The notes under the pieces: model-generated | What the model was told of the DNA's origin: nothing | Databases searched by the model: none | Seen by the model: the letters and a program-made list of their open reading frames with translations, nothing else | In this document: positions 26,419-36,968 of the stretch, in pieces | Numbering within the stretch: position 1 is the first letter of the stretch | How the letters are laid out: every line of letters begins with the position of its first letter | Translations under genes and position numbers: made by a program | Origin: Methyloprofundus sp. | GTDB taxonomy: Bacteria; Pseudomonadota; Gammaproteobacteria; Methylococcales; Methylomonadaceae | Assembly: GCA_016592635.1 (NCBI GenBank) | Contig: AP023240.1 | Coordinates: 1,736,001-1,800,000 of the forward strand | Direction: 5' to 3' | Length of the DNA: 64,000 bases

Positions 26419-29062
26419 GCCCATTGTGACCCGAAAAACTTGGCTCTCGGGCATTTGGTTATTGCCCTTACTATCTGCATTGGTGGGTGGCTGGGTACTC
26501 TACCAAAGTATGGTGGAAAAAGGCGTCAAAATTACTATTATTTTTGAGGATGCTGGTGGAATTAGAGAAGGCAAAACCTCTATTATTTATAAAGGTGTGC
26601 GCATTGGTGTGGTACAAGAAGTTTTGATGAGTAATAATCTGCAACAGGTTAAAGTCATTGCTGAAGTGCAACGAGCAGCAGTGGAAGGTTTGCGAGAGAA
26701 TACTGGTTTTTGGTTGGTGACACCGAAAGTCTCTATTACCGAAATAACGGGCTTAGATACCATTATGTCGGGTAATTATATTCAGATGCACCCTGGAGAC
26801 GGAGCAGAGCAACGTAAATTTATCGCATTAAGTAAGCCGCCAGTGCTGGATGATGCTGAAGGTTTACATATTGATATATTTGCCGACCATTTAGGTTCGA
26901 TAGCGCGTGGGTCGAAAGTATATTTTCGCGAAATTCCTGTCGGTGAAGTATTGGATTATGAACTGTCTGAAGCACAAAATGGCGTGATTATTAAAGCTAC
27001 TGTTGCACAACGTTATGCGCATTTAGTTAAAAATTCTTCGCGTTTTTGGAATGCCAGTGGATTATCCATTAAAGCGGATTTAAGTGGTTTCTCCATGCAT
27101 ACTGAATCATTAGCTGCTTTAATTGCAGGTGGTATTGCTTTTTATACCCCAGAAACAGATGCTGATGCACAAGTGGAGCAAGGTGCCCGCTTTAAGTTAC
27201 ACAGTGATTTTGATAGTGCAAAAGTAGGGATTGCAGTAAAAATTAGTTTTGAGTCGGCTATTGGTTTAGAAGAAGGTGTTACCGAAGTTAAATATGATGC
27301 TTTTAAGATCGGAATAGTTAAAAAATTAAGATATAAGAAAACGGGCAAAAATGTTGTTGCCGATGTGGTATTTGATCCGAGAGCAGAAGAGTTATTAAAG
27401 ACGGGTACCAAGTTTTGGTTAGATAAACCTAAGTTTTCATTAACTGATTTTTCTGGGCTTAAGTCCATATTGCAAGGCAGTCATATCCGTATGCAAGTGG
27501 GTTCTGGCATATCGACTAGAGAGTTTAAAGCCTTAAATAAGCCCCCCTTAATGTCGGTAGGTGATAAAGGGGTACATTTGGTATTAAAGGCTAAAACCTT
27601 AGGCTCGATAGAGTATGCTAGCCCTATTTTGTATAAAAAAATACAAGTCGGGCAAGTGCATGACTTTAAATTGGATAAAAAGGGTGAATATGTCTTAATT
27701 GATATTTATATTACCGAACGTTATGCGCATTTGGTCGCAGAAAATTCACGTTTTTGGAATACTAGTGGTGTGCAAGTGACACTGGGTACTGCAGGGATGG
27801 ATATCAAAACTGGCTCTATGGGAACTATTCTCAATGGTGGCATAGAATTTATTACCCCACAGCTTAGTGATAAAAAGGTTGAAGCAGGTGCGATTTACCC
27901 ACTGTATGCAAGTTATCTGGCTGCCACGGAAGAAGGGTTGGTTGCTTATCGACAAGAAAATGATGATAAAATAATTCGTATCAGCAGTGATGAACTGGGT
28001 TCAATAGGGGTTGATTCACAAATATATTATAAGAAAATTCCTGTTGGAAAAATTGTACATTACAGCTTAAGCAGTACCGATGACAATATTATCATTACAG
28101 CAGCTATAAAAAATAAATACCAGCACTTACTGTCTGCAAACAGTCGCTTTTGGCGCAATAGTGGTCTACAGGTAAAAGCAGGTTTATCGGGAGTTGATGT
28201 TAATATGGCATCGTTACACTCACTTCTAAATGGTGGTATTAGTTTTGCTAATATTGTATCGGCTAAAGCAACGCAACAAGCTATACCTGAACACTACACC
28301 TTATACGAAACTAACGAGCAAGCATTACAGACAGCACAGGAAATTCAGATAAAATTTGACCTTGCCAAGGGAATTACTGCAGGTACCGCGATTAAGTATT
28401 TAGGTATTCAAGTTGGGGAAGTAACGCAAGTTAGATTGGCAGATAATAATCAAGCAATTATTGCAACAGCCAACTTAATTGGCAGTGCGACCAACTTTGC
28501 ACGTCAAGGCACTCAATTTTGGCTGGTTAGTGCACAACTAGGCTTATTTAAAAATAAACATCTCGGCACCTTAATAAAGGGTGATTACCTTGAGGTTGCG
28601 CCAGGTGATGGTCAAAAACAAACAGCATTTATCGGGCACTTGCATTTGCCTGAGATTAAGCAAGGGCTACATGTGGTGTTAAAGTCAGCGCGCTTAGGTT
28701 CCATACAAGTAGGTAATCCTGTGTCTTATCGGCAAATAACTGTTGGTGAAGTGCGTAGCTTTCAGTTGGCTGATAATGCCAAGTATGTGTTAATTGATAT
28801 TTATATTGCCCCTAAGTATTCGGCGTTAGTGCAAGTAAATACAAAATTCTGGAATGCGAGTGGGGTAAAAGTTGATTTTGGTTTATTTTCTGGTGCACAA
28901 ATACGTACTGAATCTATGGAAAGTATTGCTCTAGGGGGAATTGCCTTGGCAACGCCTGATGCTCATTCCGGCACTGTACACAATGGGCGTGTTTTTAATT
29001 TACATGATGATTATCAACAAGAATGGTTGGAGTGGGAGCCTGAGATTAATTTGTTGCATTAA
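26405..29062 (+). CDS. letB: LetB/YebT-like multi-MCE lipid transport protein
   Basis: Forms a stacked-ring tunnel spanning the periplasm for lipid transport. An N-terminal membrane anchor (LSGIWLLPLLSALVGGWVLYQ, about 14-34) is followed by repeated MCE domains. Recurrent signatures such as IIYKGVRIGVVQEV, VYFREIPVGEVLDYEL, VKYDAFKIGIVKKL, ILYKKIQVGQVHDF, IYYKKIPVGKIVHY, IKYLGIQVGEVTQV and VSYRQITVGEVRSF give seven repeats. Seven is the number in E. coli LetB, and the 885-residue length is close to its 877. The gene starts within the end of the second LetA-like gene (ATG at 26405), so the system is complete: two half LetA proteins plus LetB. The spacing pattern of repeats and the absence of a lipoprotein box fit an inner-membrane-anchored MCE protein. 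Confidence 0.92.
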   Translation: MNTSKPIVTRKTWLSGIWLLPLLSALVGGWVLYQSMVEKGVKITIIFEDAGGIREGKTSIIYKGVRIGVVQEVLMSNNLQQVKVIAEVQRAAVEGLRENTGFWLVTPKVSITEITGLDTIMSGNYIQMHPGDGAEQRKFIALSKPPVLDDAEGLHIDIFADHLGSIARGSKVYFREIPVGEVLDYELSEAQNGVIIKATVAQRYAHLVKNSSRFWNASGLSIKADLSGFSMHTESLAALIAGGIAFYTPETDADAQVEQGARFKLHSDFDSAKVGIAVKISFESAIGLEEGVTEVKYDAFKIGIVKKLRYKKTGKNVVADVVFDPRAEELLKTGTKFWLDKPKFSLTDFSGLKSILQGSHIRMQVGSGISTREFKALNKPPLMSVGDKGVHLVLKAKTLGSIEYASPILYKKIQVGQVHDFKLDKKGEYVLIDIYITERYAHLVAENSRFWNTSGVQVTLGTAGMDIKTGSMGTILNGGIEFITPQLSDKKVEAGAIYPLYASYLAATEEGLVAYRQENDDKIIRISSDELGSIGVDSQIYYKKIPVGKIVHYSLSSTDDNIIITAAIKNKYQHLLSANSRFWRNSGLQVKAGLSGVDVNMASLHSLLNGGISFANIVSAKATQQAIPEHYTLYETNEQALQTAQEIQIKFDLAKGITAGTAIKYLGIQVGEVTQVRLADNNQAIIATANLIGSATNFARQGTQFWLVSAQLGLFKNKHLGTLIKGDYLEVAPGDGQKQTAFIGHLHLPEIKQGLHVVLKSARLGSIQVGNPVSYRQITVGEVRSFQLADNAKYVLIDIYIAPKYSALVQVNTKFWNASGVKVDFGLFSGAQIRTESMESIALGGIALATPDAHSGTVHNGRVFNLHDDYQQEWLEWEPEINLLH

Positions 29063-29270
29063 GTTTAAATACGTCTTAGCTAAAGTTAATATCTAGGTCT
29101 AAATTTTTGTGAGTTCACTTACATAATGAAAGCTTGGTCATTTTTTTGAAAAATTTTCTGTAAGCAAGTGTTCAGGTGTCCCTACGCCCTTTTCTAGCTT
29201 GCCTTTTCTATTGTCGCTATAAAACAATGGTGAATTCTACTGAAAATTGATGCCATAGTACTGTTTAATT

Positions 29271-30616
29271 CCTGATTATCTCGCATTTAGGGGAGGAACA
29301 AAAACTCCCTTTTGCGAACTCGAAATCAGAAGATTCTGTAACCAGTTCTCATGATAACGAAATTGGTTGAGACATTCGGCAGGACTTTTTAACCCATGAT
29401 GCAATCGTACTGTTGCCGGGTTTGAGGGTGCAAAGTTATAAATTAATGCCCACGAACGTATTGAATATTCTGCGGCAATCCAATATTTACCATGAAAGTA
29501 GCGAGTTGCAAACAAGTAGCGATCCATGAACCCCATCAGTCTATCAACTGCGTTACTCGTTCGATGAGCCTCTGAATAATCATATGCTGCCGTAAAAGAT
29601 GTCTTGTTGACTCGCATTTTCGCAACTCTTTCCTGCATGAAATCAGGCGCTTCTTTTGCTTGTAACCATTCGTCTAACTGGCGTAATCGCTGTGAAAAAC
29701 TGGCTTTGGTAGGAGATTTATAGCAATCCCATAACTTATCGGCAACTTCACCGAAAAGCGCCTTAAATTTAACTTTCGCACGGTCTCGTAATTTAATATA
29801 AATATGTAGAAAACAGGCGATGATTAATATGCCGCTAAAAAGCGTCTGCCAAGCCAGTATTGTTGCGCTCCATCCATCGGTATTAACCGTTTTTGGCTGA
29901 TAGTCCGCTTTTAACTGACGTGCTTCGGTTTTAAAAACACCGTAGGCATCCGTTAAAGACGCTTCATCAGCTTTCATGGCAATAGAGGCTCCAAAGACAC
30001 AGTTAGAGCCACAAGTCGTTGCGACATAACACTTTTCACCTCTATCTTTGCTATGTTTTTCATCCGCGACCAGATGTTCAGGTAAGCCATCAGGATTACG
30101 AACGGTTGTGCCGACGATTGAAACGTGACCAATATGCTGTTCAAGACGATACCAATACATATCAGAGTGACCGAAAACATAGGTTAACGCCCAAAAAGGA
30201 ACGGCAAACTTACGCAAAAATAGTGCCTTTTCGACATCATCAACAAAGCCAGTCCAATAGGGTGTAACAAAGGATGGGCGTATGGTGTAGCTGTATTTAC
30301 CAACTTTGATACGGCGAGTTAACAGCTTTAAATGCTTAGAAACACGACTATCTTTCATTAAATAGCCTTGCTCGATTTCCTTTGGAAACAATTCAGGAAA
30401 GCGAGTGATTTTTTCATCAAGCTCGTGCCTGAACAATTCTGGGGTTTCAACAATATTCGGATAGCTTGTTCGTGAAAAAGGTAAGCATATAATCCGAGTT
30501 TCTTTGGGTAGCTTAACAGGGCTGGTCTTCATGACAACCTCCTTTTTGTTATATGCTACTCCTTAGGTATTTATAGGGGTACTATATCTACTATTCCCCT
30601 AAATGCGGGACAATCA
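29271..30616 (-). mobile_element. Complete IS with 8-bp target duplication
   Basis: Terminal inverted repeats GATTATCTCGCATTTAGG (left) and GATTGTCCCGCATTTAGG (right, complement) differ at two positions. They are flanked by a direct repeat GTTTAATT at 29263-29270 and 30617-30624. The exact ends are uncertain by one or two bases. It contains one transposase gene and sits between letB and an IS4 remnant. Confidence 0.75.
29276..30532 (-). CDS. DDE-type transposase
   Basis: Full-length transposase of 418 residues inside an element with intact ends, so possibly active. A DDE catalytic core is suggested by VADEKHSKDRG, NTDGWSATILAW and downstream acidic residues (SEAHRTSNAVDR), with an H-x-Y-IKLRDRAK basic segment between. 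The N-terminal half has a predicted DNA-binding region (RVSKHLKLLTRRIK). I do not assign it to an ISfinder family with confidence. The stop codon lies within the left terminal repeat. Its orientation is opposite to letB and to the glutamate dehydrogenase gene, so it separates two unrelated transcription units. Confidence 0.75.
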   Translation of the reverse strand: MKTSPVKLPKETRIICLPFSRTSYPNIVETPELFRHELDEKITRFPELFPKEIEQGYLMKDSRVSKHLKLLTRRIKVGKYSYTIRPSFVTPYWTGFVDDVEKALFLRKFAVPFWALTYVFGHSDMYWYRLEQHIGHVSIVGTTVRNPDGLPEHLVADEKHSKDRGEKCYVATTCGSNCVFGASIAMKADEASLTDAYGVFKTEARQLKADYQPKTVNTDGWSATILAWQTLFSGILIIACFLHIYIKLRDRAKVKFKALFGEVADKLWDCYKSPTKASFSQRLRQLDEWLQAKEAPDFMQERVAKMRVNKTSFTAAYDYSEAHRTSNAVDRLMGFMDRYLFATRYFHGKYWIAAEYSIRSWALIYNFAPSNPATVRLHHGLKSPAECLNQFRYHENWLQNLLISSSQKGVFVPPLNAR

Positions 30617-30785
30617 GTTTAATTTCAAACGCTGAAAATCAGGGAAGTGTGCCATAGGCACACAAGTAATTGGCACTATCCATGCTGCAATATTTGTGGA
30701 TAAGCTCATCAGAAGATGGTGGTAGGTCCACTGAAGTCTGCGATTGGAAGCTAGCTTCAAACCACCTCAAGCTGCGTGTATTAAG

Positions 30786-31219
30786 AGTAAGGGCGGTGGT
30801 TTATTGGGGGAGAAAATATAATGACCCTATTTATCTGGTGACTAATTTCCCCACAGGGGGTGAAGTATTTAACTGGTATCGCAAGCGTTTCCATATAGAA
30901 ACTCTGTTTTCAGACCTTAAAGGCCGAGGGTTTAACTTGCAGAAAAGTGGATTAAGGGCTCCTGAGTGAGTTTCTCGACTTATTATAGCGGTGGCTTTAG
31001 CTTATATATGGATGGTTTATTTAGGGGAACTTGTTCTGAATATGGGCTGGGGTAAAATCACCCATCGCAAAGATCGTTGTGATTTGAGTTTGTTTACTCT
31101 TGGAGTGCGGTTATTAAAGTGCCTGCTGGCTGGGAGAAGGAAAAATACTCCCTCAATTCTGTCTCACATTATCGGGCAAGGCATTGCTGTGAAGAGGTGA
31201 AAAAGTGTACGGTAATGAA
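30786..31219 (+). pseudogene. 3' remnant of an IS4-like element
   Basis: Matches the last third of the transposase at 37055-38149 (RAVVYWGRKYNDPIYLVTNFPTGG, IETLFSDLKGRGFNLQKSGL). It ends with the same terminal repeat (AAAAAGTGTACGGTA). A TGA at 30967-30969 replaces the CGA codon of the intact copy, and the later part has diverged (ILSHIIGQGIAVKR). The left portion is gone; bases 30625-30785 show no recognisable feature. It is an old, inactive copy. Confidence 0.85.
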
Positions 31220-31298
31220 TCTTATTTTGAGCCCCTGCATGTTCTCTGTGGTTTAATGCATATATACGTTATCTAAATGTAAGTGGCAGAGGTAAATT

Positions 31299-34200
31299 AT
31301 GGAAAATACAAGTAATGAAAAATTATTAGCGACGCTAGAGCAGTATATTCATCAAAAAATACAGGATGATAGTACAGAGCAGCTGATTGCGTTTACACGG
31401 CAGTATTATGGCTTTGCTGCTGTTGAAGAATTATCTGATAAGAGTATGGAAGATTTGTTTGGTGCGGTGTTATCGCATTGGAACTTATTTTTGCAATTGC
31501 CTGAGCGTGCAGCAAAAATACATATTTATAATCCATCATTGGAAGAGCATGGCTGGCAAAGCACCCATACGGTAATCGAAATTGTATTGCCCGATATGTC
31601 CTTTGTGCTGCAATCCATTACCATGGAAATTAACCGCTATGGATTTGCTAACCAGCTGGTTCTACACCCTGTTTATTGGGTGCAAAGAGATGCGAAAGGT
31701 AAATTACTTGCTTTAACAGATACTGAGCAGGCAAGTTCAGTAAGAGAATGTGTCTTACATATTGAGATTAATCGGCAAAGTGATCTTGAGTTAATTAGTC
31801 AGTTACAAATAAGTTTGCAGCAAGTTCTGCGAGATGTGCGCGCTGCAACCGAAGACTGGCAGCCATGTATTGAAACTTTGCAAACTGAAATTAGTACACT
31901 AACTGCACTTGATAGGGCTGAATTAGCTGAACCTATTGAGTTTTTACAATGGCTGGAAGATACCCATTATGTGTTTTTAGGTTACCGGGAATATCAAATT
32001 GTTGAGCAGGCTGGTGAATATGGTTTTAGTGTCATCGCTAATTCTGGCTTGGGAATTTTACGAGATAGTATTGCTAAAATTCCAGAGAAAAACTTTTTGC
32101 CTATCAGTACTGATGCCTATCAAATATTAAGCAATGATAATCCGTTAATGATTACCAAAGCCACCAGCAAAGCCACTGTACACCGCCCTGTGTTTATGGA
32201 TTATATTGGTATTAAGCAATACGATAATACTGGCAAGGTTATTGGTGAAAAGCGTTTTCTAGGGCTTTATGCGTCTTCTGCCTATTCATGTGAATTAAAA
32301 TCGATTCCTTTGGTACGTAGCAAAATGAATGCTTTAATTCATTCTGGTCTTACTAATAGTTCGCATACTTCAAGAACACTGGTGTATGTTTTAAATTCAT
32401 TGCCACGAGATGAACTGTTTCAAGCGGGTATCGAACCGTTGTTTACCTGTGTTCGAGGTGTATTGAAGTTACAAGAGCGGCAGCGAGTACGGGTATTTGT
32501 GCGCCATGAAGTCTATGGGCACTTTGTCTCCTTATTGGTTTTTGTACCGAGAGAACGTTACAACACTGAATCACGCATAAAAATTCAGAATATTTTACTG
32601 GATATTTTTCAAGGCACTGATACCGACTTTAGTGTCAATTTGACTGAATCCATCTTGGCCAGAATTCATTTTATTATTCATAGCAAAAAGGGTTGTTGTA
32701 TTGATTATGATGTCAAAGAAATAGAGCAGCGCATTATTGCTGCTTTATCAGATTGGCATGATGAATTAGACACCGAATTACATTATTTATATGGTGAAGC
32801 GGAGGCTAATCAATATTTACAAGACTATCGTGATGGTTTTTCTGCGGCTTATAAAGAAGCTGTTTCAGCACGTACGGCGTTATTAGATTTAAAGCGTTTT
32901 GAAAAAATCGAACAACAAGACTTGTCGGTACTGGGTGTTCTATACAGCCCATTAACAGCGACAGAAAACAAGCAACTGTATTTCAAATTATATTGTTTTG
33001 GTGAAGTAGCATCTTTGTCGCGTAGCTTACCCATGCTGGAAAATATGGGGGTCAAAGTCTATAGCGAACACCCCTATGAAGTGAAAAAATTGGGACAAAG
33101 CAAACCTTTTTGGATTCATGATTTTGGCTTGGGTTATTCACAAGTTGCTAACCTGAATATTGAAGTCTTAAAGCCCAGGTTTCAGGAAGCATTTGAGCAG
33201 TGTTGGGCTGGACGAGTTGAGAACGACGGTTTTAATGCTTTAGTGATTAGCGCCGAATTAACTTGGCGTGATGTCAATATTGTCCGAGCCTTGTACTTCT
33301 ATCTTAGACAAATAGGCATTGCTTTTAGTCAAAGCTATGTTGAACAAACACTGGTGCACAATGCTGCGGTTGTGCAATTATTAGTTAAATTTTTTAATGC
33401 ACGATTTAATACCACAGATGAGTTATTACTTGATGCTAGTCAATATGTGCTTGAGATTGAAAACCTGATTGAACAAGTTAAGTCGCTAGATGAGGATCGT
33501 ATTTTAAGGCGTTACCTGAATTTAATTTTAGCGGCTGAACGGACTAACTTTTTTAAAGAAACAGTAGATGAATTAGGTATTCCGTATTTTTCCATCAAGT
33601 TTGATTCTGCAAAAGTAGATGAGATTCCTTCACCTGTCCCATATTTTGAAATTTTTGTTTATTCACCGCGCCTGGAAGGTATTCATTTGCGTGGCGGTGC
33701 AGTGGCACGAGGTGGCTTACGTTGGTCGGATCGACGTGAAGATTTTAGAACGGAAGTGCTGGGATTAATGAAAGCGCAGATGACTAAAAACTCGGTGATT
33801 GTACCAACGGGAGCCAAAGGGGGCTTTGTCGTCAAAACAGACTGTGCAAAAGAAAAGATGGCGGAAGAGGGGATTGCTTGTTACCGCATCTTTATTCGTG
33901 GCTTGCTTGATATTACTGATAATTATGCTGCAAATGAAGTGCTTAAGCCGCAACAAGTGCAATGCTACGATCAGGATGACCCTTATTTAGTCGTCGCTGC
34001 GGATAAAGGCACTGCTCGATTTTCTGATTATGCGAATGCATTAGCGCAAAGTTACCATTTTTGGTTGGATGATGCATTTGCTTCTGGAGGTTCAGCAGGT
34101 TATGACCATAAAGAAATGGGGATTACTGCTCGTGGAGCATGGGTTTCCGTACAACATCACTTCGATAACCTAGGCATAGATATTCAGAATAAACCCTTTA

Positions 34201-36086
34201 CTGTAGTAGGTATAGGGGGCATGGCAGGTGATGTGTTTGGTAATGGTATGTTGTTATCCAATAAAATAAAACTATTGGCTGCATTTGATCATGAATCTAT
34301 TTTTCTTGACCCTAACCCTAATGCTGGAAGTAGCTTTCAAGAGCGGCAACGACTCTTTAAGCTATCGGGTTCAGCATGGCATGATTATGATACTAGCCTT
34401 ATTTCGACAGGAGGCGGTGTTTTTTCCAGACAGGACAAAGTGATTGTTATCAGTGAGGCTGTACAAGAAGTTTTAGCCATTAACGTTGCACAATTAACAC
34501 CCAATGAGCTTATTAGAGCCATTTTAACGGCTCAGGTTGATCTATTATGGAATGGTGGTATTGGCACTTATGTGAAAGCGAGTACCGAAATAAATAGTGA
34601 GGTAGGCGATCGGGCTAATGATGCATTACGCATTAATGGTGTGCAATTGCGCTGTAAAATAATGGGGGAAGGCGGTAACTTAGGGTTTACCCAAAGAGGA
34701 CGCATTGAATATGCACTCAATGGCGGTTGTATTAATACTGATTCTATCGATAATTCTGCAGGAGTCGATTGTTCTGATCATGAAGTGAATATAAAGATCT
34801 TGCTGAATAGCATCGTGTTGCAAGGTGATATGACTGCTAAACAGCGTGATAAATTATTAGCCAGCATGACCGAACAAGTGGCTGAGTTGGTTTTAAAAAA
34901 TAATTACCTGCAAAATCATGCGATCACTATGATTCAGCATGAGGCTTTGCATGTTTGGCAAAACCTAAAGCAGTTAATCACTACCTTGGAGAGTAAAGCG
35001 CATTTAGATCGTGCCTTGGAAAAACTGCCCAATAAAAAGGAAATGCAAGAGCGAAAAACTTCCGGCAAAGGCATGACTCGTCCTGAAATATCCGTATTAC
35101 TTGCTTATACTAAGCAGCTGTTAAAAACAGATTTATTGTCAGAGTCTTCACATATTAACCTGGAACTCTCTAAACATGTTCTGGTTGATTATTTTCCGGA
35201 ACAACTACAGCAAACTTATAAGCAAGAAATTCAGCAGCACCGGCTGGGTAAAGAAATTGTAGCTAATCAATTAATCAACAGCTTGGTGAATAGGTTAGGT
35301 ATTATTTTTCCACATCGTTTTATGGAAGAATTAAATTGCTCGGCAGCTGAATTAGTCAATACCTATCATTTAGTGTGTCGAGTTTTTGATATAGAAGTTA
35401 TTTGGAGAATGCAGAGTGAGCTAGATGGGGTAGTTAGTGAGGCAGTTCTTGAAGATATTAAATTACGTATTAGAAAGTGGGTAGAACGTGCCATGTATTG
35501 GTTTGTTCGTAATGAACCTAATGCAGAAGTTGCCGAGCATTATGTTGCGTCTATTGAGCAATTAAGTGATGATCTTGGTAGCCTGGTAACTAAAGCAGAG
35601 CAGCTACAGATAGATAAGCAAGTTGATGATTTGATTAATGCAGGGGTAAGTGCCAATTTGGCTTTGAAAATTGCCCAAAGTGATGCGCTTTCAGCTTGTT
35701 TAAATGCGATTAGAGTGTCGCAAAAAAGTCATTGTTCTTTGGCGGATGTTACTAAAGGCTTATTTCATCAAGTGAGTGCGCTCAACCTGGACTGGTTACG
35801 TCAGCAAATTTTGCTTTTACCTAAAGAGACTACTTGGGAAGCCTTATCGCGACGGGCAATGATTGATGAATATAATCAATTGAGTTGTGTGTTATTGCAA
35901 AGTGCTTTATCTGAAGAAGGGTATTCCGTTATTGAAAAACTAGAGGCATGGCAGCTTAAAAATGCGATGTCACTGGAACGTTATATGGCACTTATCAAGT
36001 CGGCAAAAGCTGATGATAGCGTACAGTTAGAGAAAATTGTCGTGATTTTAGGGACTAGCTGGAATTTGACTGTTTATGGGAGTTAA
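31299..36086 (+). CDS. gdhB: NAD-specific glutamate dehydrogenase, 180-kDa type
   Basis: Converts glutamate to 2-oxoglutarate and ammonia using NAD+, feeding the TCA cycle. At 1595 residues it belongs to the large L_180-type GDH class known from Streptomyces, Pseudomonas and others. The N-terminal ~700 residues are the regulatory ACT-like region. The catalytic core follows, with LRGGAVARGGLRWSDRREDFRTEVLGLMKAQMTKNSVIVPTGAKGGFVV, the nucleotide-binding loop GIGGMAGDVFGNGML, and MGEGGNLGFTQRGRIEYAL. The C-terminal helical domain contains TRPEISVLLAYTK. The start ATG at 31299 has GGCAGAGG upstream. It stands alone between an IS remnant and the hsd locus. No lesion is visible. Confidence 0.95.
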   Translation: MENTSNEKLLATLEQYIHQKIQDDSTEQLIAFTRQYYGFAAVEELSDKSMEDLFGAVLSHWNLFLQLPERAAKIHIYNPSLEEHGWQSTHTVIEIVLPDMSFVLQSITMEINRYGFANQLVLHPVYWVQRDAKGKLLALTDTEQASSVRECVLHIEINRQSDLELISQLQISLQQVLRDVRAATEDWQPCIETLQTEISTLTALDRAELAEPIEFLQWLEDTHYVFLGYREYQIVEQAGEYGFSVIANSGLGILRDSIAKIPEKNFLPISTDAYQILSNDNPLMITKATSKATVHRPVFMDYIGIKQYDNTGKVIGEKRFLGLYASSAYSCELKSIPLVRSKMNALIHSGLTNSSHTSRTLVYVLNSLPRDELFQAGIEPLFTCVRGVLKLQERQRVRVFVRHEVYGHFVSLLVFVPRERYNTESRIKIQNILLDIFQGTDTDFSVNLTESILARIHFIIHSKKGCCIDYDVKEIEQRIIAALSDWHDELDTELHYLYGEAEANQYLQDYRDGFSAAYKEAVSARTALLDLKRFEKIEQQDLSVLGVLYSPLTATENKQLYFKLYCFGEVASLSRSLPMLENMGVKVYSEHPYEVKKLGQSKPFWIHDFGLGYSQVANLNIEVLKPRFQEAFEQCWAGRVENDGFNALVISAELTWRDVNIVRALYFYLRQIGIAFSQSYVEQTLVHNAAVVQLLVKFFNARFNTTDELLLDASQYVLEIENLIEQVKSLDEDRILRRYLNLILAAERTNFFKETVDELGIPYFSIKFDSAKVDEIPSPVPYFEIFVYSPRLEGIHLRGGAVARGGLRWSDRREDFRTEVLGLMKAQMTKNSVIVPTGAKGGFVVKTDCAKEKMAEEGIACYRIFIRGLLDITDNYAANEVLKPQQVQCYDQDDPYLVVAADKGTARFSDYANALAQSYHFWLDDAFASGGSAGYDHKEMGITARGAWVSVQHHFDNLGIDIQNKPFTVVGIGGMAGDVFGNGMLLSNKIKLLAAFDHESIFLDPNPNAGSSFQERQRLFKLSGSAWHDYDTSLISTGGGVFSRQDKVIVISEAVQEVLAINVAQLTPNELIRAILTAQVDLLWNGGIGTYVKASTEINSEVGDRANDALRINGVQLRCKIMGEGGNLGFTQRGRIEYALNGGCINTDSIDNSAGVDCSDHEVNIKILLNSIVLQGDMTAKQRDKLLASMTEQVAELVLKNNYLQNHAITMIQHEALHVWQNLKQLITTLESKAHLDRALEKLPNKKEMQERKTSGKGMTRPEISVLLAYTKQLLKTDLLSESSHINLELSKHVLVDYFPEQLQQTYKQEIQQHRLGKEIVANQLINSLVNRLGIIFPHRFMEELNCSAAELVNTYHLVCRVFDIEVIWRMQSELDGVVSEAVLEDIKLRIRKWVERAMYWFVRNEPNAEVAEHYVASIEQLSDDLGSLVTKAEQLQIDKQVDDLINAGVSANLALKIAQSDALSACLNAIRVSQKSHCSLADVTKGLFHQVSALNLDWLRQQILLLPKETTWEALSRRAMIDEYNQLSCVLLQSALSEEGYSVIEKLEAWQLKNAMSLERYMALIKSAKADDSVQLEKIVVILGTSWNLTVYGS

Positions 36087-36234
36087 TCTAGGCATTGAAA
36101 TAAGAATAGAGAATGAATCTGGGGGAAATGGCCAAGTAAATCATGGCTGTTCGACTATATAGCTTGTTTAAAGTTTTCAGAAAAATGCTAAGATACTTTG
36201 TGTAACTTATACGAATAATAAGGATATTTAAAGC

Positions 36235-36968
36235 ATGACGTTCAACGAAGACTCACGAGTAAAAATCCCCACAATCCTGCACTTAATACGTTTAGGTTAC
36301 GACTACCTCTCGTTAAAAGACCCAAGTGCCATACGGGATGAATCAACAAACATCTTCACGGCTATTTTCCATGAAAGTATAAAACGAATAAACCCCACCC
36401 TTACCGACACAGAAGCAAAAAAACACTGTAATGATGTTTCATCCAGCTTAGACAATGAAGATTTAGGTAAAGCCTTTTACCAAAAGGTTACAAATAAATC
36501 GGGTGTTCGTTTAATTGATTTTGAAAACTTCAATAACAATACCTTTAATATCGTCACAGAGCTGACCTACAAAAAAGACGATGAGGAATTTCGCCCTGAC
36601 ATCATATTGCTAATCAACGGTATGCCTTTAGTGTTTATTGAAGTTAAAAAGCCCAATAACCAGGATGGCATATTAGCGGAACATAAACGCATTCAAACCC
36701 GATTCCAAAACAAAAAATTTAGAAAATTTGTCAATATCACCCAGTTGATGGTGTTCTCAAATAATATGGAGTATGACGACAGCTCACCCATGCCCATTGA
36801 AGGTGCATTTTATGCCACAGCATCTTATCAAAAGCCCAGCTTTAATTACTTTCGAGAAGAACATGAATTTGATTTAACCGCTCTGCTATCAAATTTAGAG
36901 GAGTCGACTGAAACAGCAGTATTAAGAGATACTAATTTACACAGTATCAAAGACACTGATGAATTTAT
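36235..36968 (+). pseudogene. hsdR: Type I restriction endonuclease R subunit, 5' part (nuclease domain), interrupted by IS
   Basis: N-terminal domain of HsdR. The nuclease core is visible as FRPDIILLINGMPLVFIEVKKP, giving the PD...ExK catalytic pattern, preceded by the usual helical start (IPTILHLIRLGYDYLSLKD). Reading stops shortly after base 36968, where a 1208-bp IS4-like element begins; the frame runs a few codons into the element (SLPYTF) and ends. The target octamer GAATTTAT is present on both sides. Joining the flanks gives TDEF-ITDKSPD without a frame change, so the gene was intact before insertion. On its own this fragment lacks the translocase needed for restriction. Confidence 0.92.
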